A stretch of 7,352 nucleotides of DNA from an uncultured Altererythrobacter sp. Its GTDB lineage: Bacteria; Pseudomonadota; Alphaproteobacteria; Sphingomonadales; Sphingomonadaceae. The translations under genes and the position numbers were made by a program. The notes below the pieces were generated by a model that was not told the origin of the DNA, did no database searches, and saw only the letters and a program-made list of their open reading frames with translations. Positions 6,573 to 7,352 of the stretch are shown piece after piece (the first letter of the stretch is position 1; every line of letters starts with the position of its first letter). The stretch covers positions 1-7,352 of the forward strand of contig CAMPGP010000103.1 of NCBI GenBank assembly GCA_946885545.1, given 5' to 3'.

Positions 6573-6580
6573 ATTACATA

Positions 6581-7352
6581 ATGCGGAAACTCGTCATAGG
6601 AATGGCGATGGCCTCAACGGCCCTTGCGTCGCCAGCCCTGGCCCGTGACGGCCAGTGGTACATCGAAGGCCAGGGTGGCCCGATGATCGTCGAAGACATG
6701 GACTTCGACATCCTCGACGCCAATGGCGATTCGGTCGATACCGCTTCTGCCGACTTCGACGCCGGCTACGACTTTGGCGGCGTTGTTGGTTACGACTTTG
6801 GCTGGCTCCGCCTCGAAGCGGATGCGAGCTATCGCGCGGCCGATCTTAACACGCTTCAGGCAGGCACGACCGGCCTGGTCGGCAATGGGCCTGGCGCTCC
6901 GTTCGCGACTGGCCAGCAGTTCGCTGCTGACGGTGAAGTCAACGTTCTGAGCTTCATGGTCAACGCTCTGGCCGATTTCGGCGAAGACGACGGCCTGCAG
7001 GGCTTCGTCGGCGGCGGTGCCGGTGTGGCGCGTACGGATCTCGAAGGCACGATCGATGCTTCGGGCCCCGGTGCGTTCGACGATTCGGACAGCGGCTTCG
7101 CATGGCAGGTCTTGGCAGGCGTTCGCGCCCCGCTGACGGACAGCATCGACGCCGGTCTTCGCTATCGTTTCTTCAATGCTGACGATGTCGGCATCGTAGA
7201 CACCGCCGGGCGCGATCTCGATGCGCGCTTCCGTTCGCACTCGATCCTCGGCACCCTGACGTTCAACTTCGGCGGTGCGCCGGAAGCGACTCAGACCTGC
7301 TACGATGGCACGGTGATCCCGGTTTCGGAGACCTGCCCGGCACGTCCGGCTC
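6581..7352 (+). CDS. OmpA-family outer-membrane beta-barrel protein, partial (C-terminus beyond window)
   Basis: The 257 visible residues open with a signal peptide, MRKLVIGMAMASTALASPAL then A21, with likely cleavage after ALA. Residues about 24-232 form a small beta barrel of alternating strands (WYIEGQGGPMIVE, GGVVGYDFGWLRLEADASY, GFVGGGAGVARTDL, FAWQVLAGVRAPL, IDAGLRYRFFNA, SILGTLTFNFGG), with acidic turns. From about 233 a linker holds two cysteines, C240 and C252, in TCYDGTVIPVSETCP. In sphingomonad relatives this kind of linker is followed by a proline-rich stretch and a peptidoglycan-binding OmpA domain, which would lie past the window edge. It should anchor the outer membrane to the cell wall. 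It has its own strong ribosome binding site and a 190-base upstream gap, so it is probably independent of the tail operon and a normal host gene. The exact family member is not determined. Confidence 0.85.
   Translation, partial: MRKLVIGMAMASTALASPALARDGQWYIEGQGGPMIVEDMDFDILDANGDSVDTASADFDAGYDFGGVVGYDFGWLRLEADASYRAADLNTLQAGTTGLVGNGPGAPFATGQQFAADGEVNVLSFMVNALADFGEDDGLQGFVGGGAGVARTDLEGTIDASGPGAFDDSDSGFAWQVLAGVRAPLTDSIDAGLRYRFFNADDVGIVDTAGRDLDARFRSHSILGTLTFNFGGAPEATQTCYDGTVIPVSETCPARPA

Larger units (their letters stand above)
6391..6580 (+). other. Intergenic spacer between the tail cluster and the ompA-like gene
   Basis: These 190 bases have no convincing gene and a lower GC content in the second half. 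CCGAA (6463-6467) can pair with TTCGG at either 6448-6452 or 6489-6493, giving mutually exclusive weak hairpins without a T-tract, so no clear terminator for the tail operon is visible. The promoter of the downstream gene is presumably in this interval. Confidence 0.6.

Noticed and set aside
6614..7240. Minus-strand open frame of 208 codons opposite the ompA-like gene
   Set aside because: The plus-strand frame has a strong ribosome binding site, signal peptide and barrel strands; the antisense frame has no recognisable features.

Overview
The window is GC-rich with a strong G/C third-position bias, and every real gene lies on the plus strand. The protein families (TIGR02217/DUF2460, TIGR02218/DUF2163, NlpC/P60 and a g15-type tail protein, followed by DUF2793) and the sphingomonad-like OmpA barrel suggest an alphaproteobacterium, most likely Sphingomonadales and probably Erythrobacteraceae. 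This is recognition from memory; no search was run.

Positions 1-6390 look like the distal-tail end of a gene transfer agent (GTA) or GTA-like siphovirus cluster, in the order of Rhodobacter capsulatus GTA genes g11 to g15. It holds the last codons of a probable tape-measure protein (1-76), a large distal-tail protein with a DUF2460 C-terminus (139-2466), a cysteine-bearing hub protein (2463-3278), an NlpC/P60 cell-wall peptidase (3275-3691), a tip/baseplate protein (3696-5885) and a DUF2793 protein (5929-6390). The genes are packed with ATGA overlaps or short gaps, as in one late operon building one tail tip: tape measure, then Dit ring, hub, wall-cutting enzyme and tip protein, with DUF2793 as a possible adsorption accessory.

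Positions 6391-6580 are a 190-bp non-coding spacer with lower GC stretches. From 6581 to the window edge runs an unrelated host-type gene for an OmpA-family outer-membrane barrel with a clear signal peptide. The tail cluster therefore appears to end at about 6390.

The most unusual points are in the g12 position. The DUF2460 domain, normally a protein of about 210 residues, is fused behind about 566 residues of beta-sandwich plus TIM-barrel-like sequence, while the g15 homologue is short and seems to lack the TIM-like region of the R. capsulatus protein. A consensus-like Shine-Dalgarno (AGGAGG) sits five bases before an ATG exactly at the fusion boundary, so the gene may make both a 775-residue and a 209-residue product. 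A strong GC hairpin with an extra copy of one arm lies between the tape-measure stop and this gene. No integrase, transposase, tRNA, rRNA or CRISPR array was seen.
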